Shown: piece by piece, positions 1 through 7,652 of the stretch
Layout: each line of letters begins with the position of its first letter
How positions within the stretch are numbered: position 1 is the first letter of the stretch
Source of the DNA: PVC group bacterium
Lineage (GTDB): Bacteria; Verrucomicrobiota; Kiritimatiellia; SS1-B-03-39; PXDE01
Reading direction: 5' to 3'
NCBI GenBank assembly: GCA_003566475.1
Contig: PXDE01000460.1
Coordinates: 1 to 14,144, forward strand
DNA: 14,144 nt
Program-made: the position numbers and the translations under genes
Notes under the pieces: generated by a model
Told to the model about the DNA's origin: nothing
Database searches by the model: none
The model's input: only the letters and a program-made list of their open reading frames with translations

Positions 1-315
1 ATTTGGCCCCGACCCGGCCATGAGGAGAGCTTCCTCCGACCATGGTCGATCCGGGATCCGACCTCGCTCGGGCACGGGCTGGAAGCGCCGTGCCACGTCG
101 GCGACATCCTGTTGGCGAGCCGTGGTTTGTGGGGGACAGCGTGCATGGGTGTCTCAGAGCAGGGAGGTCTGCCTTGCCTGCCCAGCCTTGCGGGGCGCAG
201 GCAGGCGACCGGCATGCGTACCCCAATCCCCAATCCTCAATCCCGGCGCATCTTGACGCTCCCGGCCCCGGGATGCACCCTGAACGCCCAACCGAACCCT
301 CGCGGACCTGTCGCC
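1..315. other. upstream non-coding stretch before lpxK
   Basis: I see no convincing gene here. The open frame that continues into lpxK has an ATG at 112, but the 68 residues it would add are rich in Pro, Gly and Arg and look unlike any LpxK N-terminus. A stem-loop is visible: 173-181 pairs with 197-205 (9 bp with one G-T pair) around a GC-rich loop. It has no T-tract, so I do not call it a terminator. Positions 220-244 hold a short CCCCAATCC / CCTCAATCC iteration of a kind common in intergenic DNA. TTGACG at 253-258 resembles a -35 box but has no good -10 partner. Confidence 0.5.
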
Positions 316-1488
316 TTGGCCAACCCCCGTCTCGAACAGCTTGAATCGTACGCCCTGGAGGTGATCGAGGGGCGCGCGCAGGGGCTGGGGCCGGCATGTC
401 TGCGCGTGCTGCTGCGGCAGCTCGCGTTCGTGTTCGAAGGCGTGGTCCAGCTCCGGCTCGCCCTGTACCGGCACGGCATCCTGCGCCATCACCGGCTGGG
501 GTGCCAGGTCATCAGCGTGGGCAATCTCACCGTGGGCGGGACGGGGAAGACCCCGGTGGTGGAGGTGCTGGCCCGCAAGCTGTCCGAGCGCGGACGGAAG
601 GTGGCCATCCTCAGCCGCGGGTACAAGAAGGACCGCCCGCCCCGGACCACGCGCTGGCGGCACCGCCTGAAGCGGATGGGCCAGGAGGACCCCCCGCTGG
701 TGGTGTCCGACGGCCGGAACCTGCTGCTCGACGCCGCCCGCAGCGGCGACGAGCCGTTCATGCTGGCCTCCAACCTTCCCGAGGTGGCGGTGATCGTGGA
801 CAAGAACCGGGTCAAGGCCGGGCGCTACGCCATCTCGCGCTTCGGCTGCGACACCCTGATTCTGGACGACGGGTTCCAGTACCAGGCGCTAGCCCATCGG
901 ATGGACGTGGTGCTGGTGGACCGCACCAATCCGTTCGGGAACGGCCGGATGCTTCCCCGGGGCACCCTCCGGGAACCGGTCCGGAACATCCGCCGGGCCG
1001 CGTTCATCTTCATCACCAAGTCCGACGGCGAGGGCTCGGAGGCGCTGCGCCGCCAGCTCCGTTCGCTCAATCCCGACGCGCAGATCCTGGCCTGCCGCCA
1101 CTGCCCGCGCTACCTCCAGAGCGTGTACCTGCGCGACCGCGAGCCTCTGGAGTCGCTGCGGGGCATGCCGGTGCTCGCGCTTTCGGGCATCGCCGCCCCC
1201 CGGGGCTTCGAGGCCGAGCTGGAGCGGCTCGGGGCCCGGGTGGTCGGCCATCTCCGCTACGCCGACCACCACCGGTACACCCAGCAGGAGGTTCTCAACG
1301 CCATCAACCAGGGGCTGGCCCGGGGCGCCCAGGCCATCCTGACCACCGAGAAGGACGCGGTGCGGTTCCCGTTTCTCGACCGCCGGGATCTGCCCATCTA
1401 TTTTCTCCGGGTCGAGATCGAGATGCTCAAGGGCGCGGAAGGGGACTTCGATGACTGGATCCGCCGGAAGATCTGTCTGGTCGGCTGA
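316..1488 (+). CDS. lpxK: tetraacyldisaccharide 4'-kinase (LpxK)
   Basis: LpxK uses ATP to phosphorylate the 4' position of the lipid A disaccharide at the inner face of the cytoplasmic membrane. The 390-residue product has the membrane-associated N-terminal helix (about 30-60), the family P-loop GNLTVGGTGKTP (69-80), LSRGYKK (99-105), the DDGFQ motif (184-188), DRTNPFGNGRMLPRG (202-216) and TTEKDAVR (343-350). The insert after RGYKK and the ending resemble verrucomicrobial-type LpxK (recalled, not aligned). I chose TTG 316 because it starts a few residues before the conserved LESYALEVIEGR segment; upstream residues in this frame are low-complexity. GTG 361 is possible but would cut into that segment. 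No clear Shine-Dalgarno precedes 316. It is the first gene of the envelope operon and overlaps the next gene by 38 nt. Confidence 0.93.
   Translation: MANPRLEQLESYALEVIEGRAQGLGPACLRVLLRQLAFVFEGVVQLRLALYRHGILRHHRLGCQVISVGNLTVGGTGKTPVVEVLARKLSERGRKVAILSRGYKKDRPPRTTRWRHRLKRMGQEDPPLVVSDGRNLLLDAARSGDEPFMLASNLPEVAVIVDKNRVKAGRYAISRFGCDTLILDDGFQYQALAHRMDVVLVDRTNPFGNGRMLPRGTLREPVRNIRRAAFIFITKSDGEGSEALRRQLRSLNPDAQILACRHCPRYLQSVYLRDREPLESLRGMPVLALSGIAAPRGFEAELERLGARVVGHLRYADHHRYTQQEVLNAINQGLARGAQAILTTEKDAVRFPFLDRRDLPIYFLRVEIEMLKGAEGDFDDWIRRKICLVG
1437..1444 (+). promoter_or_regulatory. ribosome binding site for the waaF-like gene
   Basis: GGAAGGGG lies 6 nt before ATG 1451, inside the end of lpxK. It supports that ATG over the later GTG at 1508, which would remove the first strand of the Rossmann fold (residues ARLAVV). 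Confidence 0.6.
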
Positions 1489-2482
1489 GGCCCCGGCCCG
1501 GCTGGCCGTGGTCTGCCCCACCTGGGTGGGCGACGGGCTGATGGCCCTGCCCGCCCTCCAGGCCTGGGCGGCCCGTCATCCCGGCGCCGCCTGGACGGCG
1601 GTGGCCAAGCCCCCGGCCATGCCCCTGTGGGCGATCGTCCCGGAGGCCGCCGACCGCCTGGCCTGGCCGGCCACGCTGGGCGGCCTCCGGACGGCCGCCC
1701 GCGACCTGCGGCGCCGCCGCCCCGACGCGGCCGTGATCTTCCCGAACTCCGTGCGCTCGGCGCTGCTGGCCTGGCTGGCCCGGATCCCCTGCCGACGGGG
1801 GTTCCCCGGCCACGGCCGCCGGGGGCTCCTCACCGATGTCGTGGCCGCGCCGGCGGCGCCCGTGCACCAGGTCGAGGAGGGATTCCGGCTGCTGGGCCTC
1901 CCCGCGCCCTCGCCCCTTCCGCCGGCCCGGCTCGAGGTGCCGTCGTCCGCCCGCGCCGCCGCCGCCGCCCGGATGGGCGATGCCCCCCGGCCCTGGCTGG
2001 CCGTGATGCCGGGCGCGGGCCGGGGGCCCGCCAAACGGTGGGCCCCGGAGCGGTTCGTGGCCGCCGCCCGGGAGTTCCACCGGCAATTCGGGGGCACCAC
2101 GCTCTGGATGGGCGCGGCCGGAGACGAATCCCCGCTGCGCGCGGCGGGGGTCGGCGGGGATGGCCGCGACCGCATGCTGTGCGGCGGCACCGCCTTCGCG
2201 GAGTGGGCCGCCCTGCTGGAGGCCGCCGACGCCGCTCTGGCCAACGACAGCGGCGGCGCCCACCTGGCCGCCACGCTGGGCGTTCCGCTGGTGGCGATCT
2301 TCGGGGCCACCGATCCCCGGATCACCGCGCCCATCGGCCCCCGGGTGCGGGTGGTCCAGGCCGGCGGCCCGGGGTCGCGGGCGGTGGCCCGGCGCTCCGG
2401 GGAGGCGACCCGGCGGCTCGATGCGGTGTCCGTGGATGAGGTTGCCCGCGCCCTCCTGGCCGTCTACCCTCCCCAGCCATGA
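1451..2482 (+). CDS. waaF: glycosyltransferase family 9, heptosyltransferase II-like
   Basis: This 343-residue GT-B enzyme probably transfers a heptose (or another core sugar) onto lipopolysaccharide core at the inner face of the membrane. The N-terminal domain has PTWVGDGLMALPAL (23-36), the usual acceptor-side motif. The C-terminal nucleotide-sugar domain has PGAGRGPAKRWAPERF (187-202), very close to the WaaF hallmark GPAKRW, and NDSGGAHLAATLGVP followed by FGATDP (265-289). The length fits the family (about 340-350). The start overlaps lpxK by 38 nt and the stop overlaps the next ATG in an ATGA arrangement, so translational coupling is likely. Donor and acceptor cannot be fixed from sequence: WaaF is the best match, but WaaC or another GT9 is possible. 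Confidence 0.85.
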   Translation: MTGSAGRSVWSAEAPARLAVVCPTWVGDGLMALPALQAWAARHPGAAWTAVAKPPAMPLWAIVPEAADRLAWPATLGGLRTAARDLRRRRPDAAVIFPNSVRSALLAWLARIPCRRGFPGHGRRGLLTDVVAAPAAPVHQVEEGFRLLGLPAPSPLPPARLEVPSSARAAAAARMGDAPRPWLAVMPGAGRGPAKRWAPERFVAAAREFHRQFGGTTLWMGAAGDESPLRAAGVGGDGRDRMLCGGTAFAEWAALLEAADAALANDSGGAHLAATLGVPLVAIFGATDPRITAPIGPRVRVVQAGGPGSRAVARRSGEATRRLDAVSVDEVARALLAVYPPQP

Positions 2483-3279
2483 CCCCCCCCGCCTCGGACG
2501 TCCCCCTCCCGGTCTCGGCCTGCGTGCTCACGTTCAACGAGAGCCGTAACATCCGCCGCTGCCTGGACAGCGTGCGGTGGTGCGAGGAGATCGTGGTGCT
2601 CGACAGCTTCAGCGCCGACGACACCCTCGAGATCGTGCGCGAGTTCACCGACGCCATCCACCAGATGCCGTGGGAGGGCTACGTGGTCCAGCGCAACCGG
2701 GTGCGCAAGCTGGCCACCCGGCCCTGGATTCTGATGCTGGACGCCGACGAGGAGGTCTCGGACGCCATGGTCCGCGACATCCGGGCCTTCTTCGCCTCCG
2801 ACCCCGGCCATATCGTGGGCCTGGAGTTCCCGCGCAAGGTGTTCTACCTCGGCAAGTGGATCACCCACGGGGAGTGGTACCCCGACCACAAGCTCCGGCT
2901 GTTCCGGGCCGACAAGGGCTGGAGCGGCGGCCAGGAGCCGCACGACCAGGTGTTCGTCAATGGTCCGGCCCGGCGGGTGCGCGGGGAGATCCTGCACTAC
3001 ACCTACGACGACCTCACCGACCACGCGGAGCGGAACAACCGCTACTCCACCATCTCCGCCGAGGCCAAGCTGGCCGAGGGCGACCGGTTCCGCTGGCGCG
3101 ACCTCCTGTTCCGGCCCCCGTTCCGGTTCCTCAAGTCCTACCTCCTGCGCCGGGGGTTTCTGGACGGCGCCCAGGGCTTCATCATCGCCTGCATGAGCAG
3201 CTACGCGGCCTTTCTGAAGTACGCCAAGCTGTATGTGCGGGACCGCGGCCTGCGCAAGCCCCCCTCCCCGCCCGCCTGA
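2479..3279 (+). CDS. glycosyltransferase family 2, WaaE/KdtX-like core glucosyltransferase
   Basis: This 266-residue GT-A fold enzyme probably adds a hexose to the inner core of lipopolysaccharide. It shows the GT2 start VSACVLTFNESRNI (12-25), IVVLDSFSADDT (38-49), the metal-binding LDADEEV (87-93, with D88 and D90) and the downstream segment LRLFRADKGWSGGQEPHDQV (139-158), which is typical of the WaaE/KdtX branch. The C-terminal part (about 205-250) has amphipathic and hydrophobic helices that may hold it at the membrane. The ATG overlaps the preceding stop by 4 nt and murJ follows after 5 nt. Its place between a heptosyltransferase-like gene and murJ fits core assembly. The exact sugar is not determined. 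Confidence 0.85.
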   Translation: MTPPASDVPLPVSACVLTFNESRNIRRCLDSVRWCEEIVVLDSFSADDTLEIVREFTDAIHQMPWEGYVVQRNRVRKLATRPWILMLDADEEVSDAMVRDIRAFFASDPGHIVGLEFPRKVFYLGKWITHGEWYPDHKLRLFRADKGWSGGQEPHDQVFVNGPARRVRGEILHYTYDDLTDHAERNNRYSTISAEAKLAEGDRFRWRDLLFRPPFRFLKSYLLRRGFLDGAQGFIIACMSSYAAFLKYAKLYVRDRGLRKPPSPPA

Positions 3280-3284
3280 TTCCC

Positions 3285-4883
3285 ATGGAGCGACCACGGA
3301 TCTTCCGGGCGGCGGGCACGGTGGGGGGCATGGTCGGGGGGAGCCGCCTGCTCGGCGCGGCCCGCGACGTGCTCATGGCCGCGCTCTTCGGCACCGGCCC
3401 GGTGATGTCCGCCTTCGCGGTGGCCTTCACCATCCCCAACCTGTTCCGCCGCCTGTTCGGCGAGGGCGCGCTCTCGTCCTCGCTGGTCCCGGTGTTCATG
3501 CGGATCCGCGAGCAGGAGGGCGACGGCCCGGCCTGGACCCTGGCCAACCGCATCCTCACCTTCGCCTTCGTCCTGCTGTCCGGCCTCTGCGTGGCCGGCA
3601 TGGCCGGCCTGGCCGTGGCGCTGGCCCGGCTCGACCCCGTCGGCTATCCCGCCCAGATCGCCCGGCTCACCTTCTGGCTGCTTCCCTACATGGTGTTCAT
3701 CTGCCTGGCCGCGCTGGCCATGGGCCTGCTCAACAGCTTCCACCGCTTCGCCCTCCCCGCCGCCGCCCCCTGGATCCTCAACCTCTGCTGGATCGCCGCC
3801 GCCGCCCTCGTCGCCCCCGCCCTCGGCGGCGGGCCGGAGCGCCAGATCTACGCCGTGGTCGGGGGCATCCTCATCGCCGGCCTGCTCCAGTTCGGGATTC
3901 AGGTGCCCGCCCTCCTCCGCCTCGGCTGGCGCCCCCGCCCCGACGTCCGCTGGCGCGACCCCGCCGCCCGCCGGGTGCTCGGGCTGGCCCTGCCCGCCGC
4001 CGTGGGCCTGGGCGTGACCCAGATCAATGTCCTCATCGACCGCCTGCTCGCGGCCTGGATCGGCCCCTGGGCGGCCGCCGCCCTCTATTTCAGCGAGCGC
4101 CTGGTCTATCTCCCCCTCGGGCTGTTCGCCACCGCCCTCAGCATCGTCCTCCTCCCCGCCTACGCCGGCCGCGCCGCCCGGCGGGAGCGCGACCGGATCC
4201 CCGCCGACCTCGCCCACGCCCTGACCGGCCTGCTGTTCGTGATGATCCCCGCCGCCGCCGGCCTGCTCGTCCTCGCCCGGCCCATCGTCAGCACCATCTT
4301 CGAGTGGCGGGCCTTCGACGGGGCCTCCACCGAGGCCACCGCCATCGCCCTGGCCTTCTTCGCGCCCGGGCTGGTGGTGTTCAGCCTGCCCAAGGTGCTG
4401 GTGCCGGTGTTCTACGCGCTGGAGGACACCCGCACCCCGGTGCGCATCGGCCTGGCCAGCGTGGGGCTCAACCTCGTCCTGAACCTGGTGTTCGTGCTGA
4501 CCTTCCCCCGGCCCCTGAAGCACGCCGGCCTGGTGCTGGGCACCGTCCTGGCCGAGGCCGCGCAGGGGGCGGCCCTGGCCGTGGCCGCCCACCGCCGCCT
4601 CGGCTCCCCGGGCTGGGCGCGGATCGTGGTCAGCGTGCTGCGCACGTCCGCGGCCACTCTGGCCATGGTGGCGGTGGTCGTCCTCGGCTATCGCGGGCTG
4701 ACCGTTCTCCTCGCCGAACGCATGGCCGCCAAGCCCGCCCTGGCCCTGTCCACCCTGGGGGCGATCGCCCTGGGCATGGCCGCCTATGCGGGCGCGGCCT
4801 GGATCCTGCGCTCGCCGGAGCTCCGGGATCTGGTCCGGGCGCTCCGCCGTCGGCCCGGGCGGCCAGCAACCGCTCCATTCTAG
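3285..4883 (+). CDS. murJ: lipid II flippase MurJ
   Basis: MurJ moves the peptidoglycan precursor lipid II across the cytoplasmic membrane. The 532-residue product is a multi-pass membrane protein of the MVF fold with about 14 hydrophobic segments. It carries AFAVAFTIPNLFRRLFGEGA (about 43-62), the basic GGSRLLGAARDVL (18-30) whose Arg residues match the position of essential cavity arginines in characterised MurJ, and FYALEDTRTPV near the end of the second lobe. I chose ATG 3285 because it lies 5 nt after the previous stop and begins the conserved N-terminal helix; the longer open frame upstream only shadows the glycosyltransferase gene. No strong Shine-Dalgarno is seen, so coupling to the upstream gene is likely. 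It is the last gene of the operon and converges on ptsP. Confidence 0.95.
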   Translation: MERPRIFRAAGTVGGMVGGSRLLGAARDVLMAALFGTGPVMSAFAVAFTIPNLFRRLFGEGALSSSLVPVFMRIREQEGDGPAWTLANRILTFAFVLLSGLCVAGMAGLAVALARLDPVGYPAQIARLTFWLLPYMVFICLAALAMGLLNSFHRFALPAAAPWILNLCWIAAAALVAPALGGGPERQIYAVVGGILIAGLLQFGIQVPALLRLGWRPRPDVRWRDPAARRVLGLALPAAVGLGVTQINVLIDRLLAAWIGPWAAAALYFSERLVYLPLGLFATALSIVLLPAYAGRAARRERDRIPADLAHALTGLLFVMIPAAAGLLVLARPIVSTIFEWRAFDGASTEATAIALAFFAPGLVVFSLPKVLVPVFYALEDTRTPVRIGLASVGLNLVLNLVFVLTFPRPLKHAGLVLGTVLAEAAQGAALAVAAHRRLGSPGWARIVVSVLRTSAATLAMVAVVVLGYRGLTVLLAERMAAKPALALSTLGAIALGMAAYAGAAWILRSPELRDLVRALRRRPGRPATAPF

Positions 4884-4910
4884 GTTCGGCAGTTGCCACA
4901 GACCGGACCT

Positions 4911-5151
4911 GCTGCGACCCCTCCGGGGTCGGTCCCAATCCGGGGCACGGGATCCGGGGGTGTCGCTCCGCTTACCCCCGGCTAATGGCTGGCACCCCTT
5001 CCGCCTTCGCCCTTCGGGCTACGGCGGACAGGCCGGGGTGGCTGGGCCCCATGCGACCCCGGAGGGGTCGAGGCGATTAGCCGGGGGTCGAGCAACGCGA
5101 CACCCCCGGAACCCGTCCCCCCTCGCCGTCCGACCCCGGAGGGGTCGCAGC
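4911..5151. repeat. imperfect inverted-repeat (REP/MITE-like) element
   Basis: The 22 nt at 4911-4932 recur exactly, inverted, at 5130-5151. Inside them 4954-4966 pairs with 5097-5109 (13 nt) and 4975-4986 pairs with 5076-5087 (12 nt), so the element folds back over about 240 nt. Each outer arm contains the small palindrome CGACCCC-3 nt-GGGGTCG (4915-4931 and 5131-5147), and a third copy is at 5054-5070. It sits in the gap between convergent murJ and ptsP, where it could end both transcripts, although no T-tract is present. No coding frame here is convincing. Confidence 0.8.
5001..5027. repeat. REP-like hairpin core
   Basis: CCGCC (5001-5005) pairs with GGCGG (5023-5027) and GCCC (5009-5012) with GGGC (5016-5019), around a TTC loop. 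Between the two stems, TTC faces TAC: one pair flanked by two mismatches. Read on the - strand this is GTA facing GAA. The same arrangement occurs at 10741-10764. Confidence 0.65.
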
Positions 5152-5217
5152 CGCTCGGGCATGTGGCCACGGCCGGATCCAGGTTCATCTCAGGGCGAGG
5201 GCTGGCCCGGGCGGCGG

Positions 5218-7500
5218 TCAGCTCCGCCCGCCCTCCCGGATGCGGCCGCTGAGGTAGTCCTCGACCTCCCGCACCGTGCCGAACGACAGCACCCGGGCGG
5301 CATGGGCCTCCGCGTCCTCCAGGGAGATGGCCTCGATCATCTTCTGGATGCGGGGGAGCTGCCGCGAGAACATGCTGAACTTGCGGATGCCGATTCCGAG
5401 CAGGAACGCGATGAGCTTGGGGTCGGTGGCCATCTCGCCGCAGATGCTGAGGTCCCGATCATAATCCCGGGCCGCGTCGGCCACCCGTTTCAGCGACCGC
5501 AGCACCGCCGGGTGGTGGTTCACGTAGAGGTCGGACACGTGCTCGTTGTTGCGGTCCACCCCCAGGGTGTACTGGACCAGGTCGTTGGTGCCCAGGGAGA
5601 GGAACTCGGCGTGCTGGGCCATCTCCTCGATCACCCCGACCACGCTGGGCAGCTCCACCATGATGCCCAGGCAGGTCCGGGGCAGGTCGTCGAGCCCCTC
5701 CTGGCGGAGCGCCTCCTCGCACGACCGGACCACCCGGCGGGCCTCCAGGAACTCGTCCACCGACGACACCAGGGGGAACATGATCCGCAGCTCGGGCCGC
5801 CCCCGGCCCGCCCGGAGCATGGCCCGGAGCTGCAGGGTGAAGATGTCCGGATAGCGGAGGCTGAACCGCAGGGCCCGGAGGCCCAGAAACGGGTTGCTCT
5901 CGTTCTGGACCGGGGCGTAGGCCAGGATCTTGTCGCCGCCCACGTCCAGGGTCCGGAAGGTGACCTCCCGGTCCCCCATCCGCTCCAGGATGGTCCGGTA
6001 GATCCGCCACTGCTCCTCCTCGGACGGGAACTGGTTGCGCACGATGAACGGGAACTCGCTGCGGTACAGGCCCACCCCCTCGGCCTGGTTCTGGAGGGCC
6101 ACCTCGATCTCGCTGAGCAGGTTGATGTTGGCCAGCAGGTGCACGCGGTGGCCGTCCGACGTCCAGGTCTCCGGATGCACGTCCGGCGCCTCCGCCGCGG
6201 CGGCGGGCAGGCGGAGCAGATCCTCGTACTGGCGGCGGACCGCCGCCTCGGGGGCGATGAACACGTTGGCCTGCTCGCCGTCGATCAGCAGCTCGGTCCC
6301 GTCGGGAATCTGGAGCAGCGCCTCGTGCCGGGCCGCCACCATGGGGATCTGGAGGGAGCGGCACATGATCACGATGTGCGAGGACACCCCGGCCGAGACG
6401 AGCACGAAGCCGGCCACCTTCTCGGCCACCAGCTTGAGCACCTCCGAGGGGAGAAGCTCGCGAGTGATCACGATCTTGTCCGCGTAGTCGATGATCCGGT
6501 CGTCCTCGCCGATCAGGTTGTGGAGAATGCGGTTGCCCAGATCCTTCACGTCGGAGACCATGTCGCGGAGCTTGGGGCTGGTGCTTCCCGAGAAGAGCTG
6601 GACGTAGTGGTTCACCACCGAGGCCACCGCCACCTGGGGCGAGCGGCCGAACTCGATCTGCCGCCGCATGGAGCCGGTGAACTCCTCGTCCTTGATGATG
6701 AGCAGGTGGGCGGCGAAGATGAGCGAGGCCACGTCCTCCAGCCGCTCCTCCATGTCGCGCTGCATGGCCTGAAGCTGCTCCTCGGTATCGGCCACCGCCC
6801 GCTCGAAGTCCTCCCGGGTCCGGCGCAGGGTCTCCGTGCTCCGGTCCAGGGTGAAGGTGTCCGCGCTCGCCTCCATGTGCACCGACCGGGCCAGCCGGAC
6901 CCCCGGGCAGCCGGTGATGCCTTTCACGAGCTGGGGCAGGGGGGCCTCGCGCCCGGCCGGCTCGCCCCGGGGCTCGGGGGCCGCGTGCAGGCTCATCAGC
7001 AGCTTCGCGTTCTCGATGACCGTGGCGAGCTGGCTGGCGATCGCCTGCAGGGCCTTCTGGTCGTGCTCGTCGAAATAGTCGCGCTGGGAGTCCTGCACCA
7101 CCAGCACCCCGATGCGCTCCAGCCCCCGCACGATGGGCACCGCCAGGAACGCCTCGTAGGCCTCCTCGTTGATGCCGGGGATGAACTTGAACAGGGGATG
7201 GGACCGCGCGCTGGCCTCCCGGATGGGCCGGAGCTCCTTCAGGGCCAGGCCCACCAGCCCCTCCCCGAGCCCGAGCCGCAGCCGGCCGACGCTCTCCGGG
7301 TTCAGCCCCTGGTTGGCCCGCAGGACCAGCTCCTCGCGCTCGGTGTCGAGCAGGTACACCGAGCACACCGCCGCCCGCATGTGGTAGGCCACGATGCTGA
7401 CCACCGTGTGCAGGAAGTCGGAGAGGCTGCTGCTCTTCTCGAACAGCCCCGCCAGTTCTCCGATGCTGCAGATCAGGTCGACATTGTCTTTGCGCGCCAT
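5218..7500 (-). CDS. ptsP: PEP-protein phosphotransferase PtsP (GAF-Enzyme I, nitrogen PTS)
   Basis: PtsP starts the nitrogen-related phosphotransferase relay by moving phosphate from phosphoenolpyruvate to the carrier NPr. The 760-residue cytoplasmic protein has an N-terminal GAF domain (about 5-170), the Enzyme I N-terminal domain with its HPr-binding helices (about 193-345), the phosphohistidine domain with H375 in GVSSHIVIMCRSL, and a C-terminal PEP-binding barrel (about 450-740) with FRTLDVGGDK (515-524), FLSLGTNDLVQYTLGVDR (633-650) and the catalytic C687 in CGEMA. Length fits E. coli PtsP (about 750). One difference: the usual GG-x-TSH before the phosphohistidine reads AGVSSH. ATG 7500 begins the GAF domain directly. 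No HPr or EIIA gene is in the window. The 152-nt gap to the divergent ATPase gene must hold its promoter; CATAGT near 7541-7546 (- strand) is only a weak candidate. Confidence 0.93.
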   Translation of the reverse strand: MARKDNVDLICSIGELAGLFEKSSSLSDFLHTVVSIVAYHMRAAVCSVYLLDTEREELVLRANQGLNPESVGRLRLGLGEGLVGLALKELRPIREASARSHPLFKFIPGINEEAYEAFLAVPIVRGLERIGVLVVQDSQRDYFDEHDQKALQAIASQLATVIENAKLLMSLHAAPEPRGEPAGREAPLPQLVKGITGCPGVRLARSVHMEASADTFTLDRSTETLRRTREDFERAVADTEEQLQAMQRDMEERLEDVASLIFAAHLLIIKDEEFTGSMRRQIEFGRSPQVAVASVVNHYVQLFSGSTSPKLRDMVSDVKDLGNRILHNLIGEDDRIIDYADKIVITRELLPSEVLKLVAEKVAGFVLVSAGVSSHIVIMCRSLQIPMVAARHEALLQIPDGTELLIDGEQANVFIAPEAAVRRQYEDLLRLPAAAAEAPDVHPETWTSDGHRVHLLANINLLSEIEVALQNQAEGVGLYRSEFPFIVRNQFPSEEEQWRIYRTILERMGDREVTFRTLDVGGDKILAYAPVQNESNPFLGLRALRFSLRYPDIFTLQLRAMLRAGRGRPELRIMFPLVSSVDEFLEARRVVRSCEEALRQEGLDDLPRTCLGIMVELPSVVGVIEEMAQHAEFLSLGTNDLVQYTLGVDRNNEHVSDLYVNHHPAVLRSLKRVADAARDYDRDLSICGEMATDPKLIAFLLGIGIRKFSMFSRQLPRIQKMIEAISLEDAEAHAARVLSFGTVREVEDYLSGRIREGGRS

Positions 7501-7652
7501 GGGCTCGGTTCCAAATGCTCCGTCTGGTCGTCCGCCCCTACTATGGCCCCGGCCCGGGCCCGTGGCGAACCGAATTTACGGCCTTCCGACGCTGGACTTC
7601 TCCCCCGATCCTGATAGATTGGCCCATCGGGGCGACCACCCCGGATTCTCCC

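Noticed and set aside
173..205. Rho-independent terminator of an upstream gene
   Set aside because: The stem is present but no T-tract follows on either strand, and no upstream gene is visible.
112..315. N-terminal extension of LpxK from ATG 112
   Set aside because: The added 68 residues are low-complexity and unlike LpxK; the family N-terminus fits TTG 316.
396..1454. Long + frame overlapping lpxK
   Set aside because: It is rich in Pro, Gly, Arg and Ala with no motif; it is a shadow of lpxK caused by high GC.
2577..3284. Upstream part of the 768-residue frame ending in MurJ
   Set aside because: This part only shadows the glycosyltransferase gene in another frame; MurJ homology begins at 3285.
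4911..5151. Insertion sequence
   Set aside because: No transposase frame lies within or beside the inverted repeats, and no target duplication is visible.
4786..7614. 942-residue + frame across ptsP
   Set aside because: It is antisense to ptsP, with His/Leu/Gly/Asp-rich composition and no motif, while the - strand encodes a complete PtsP.
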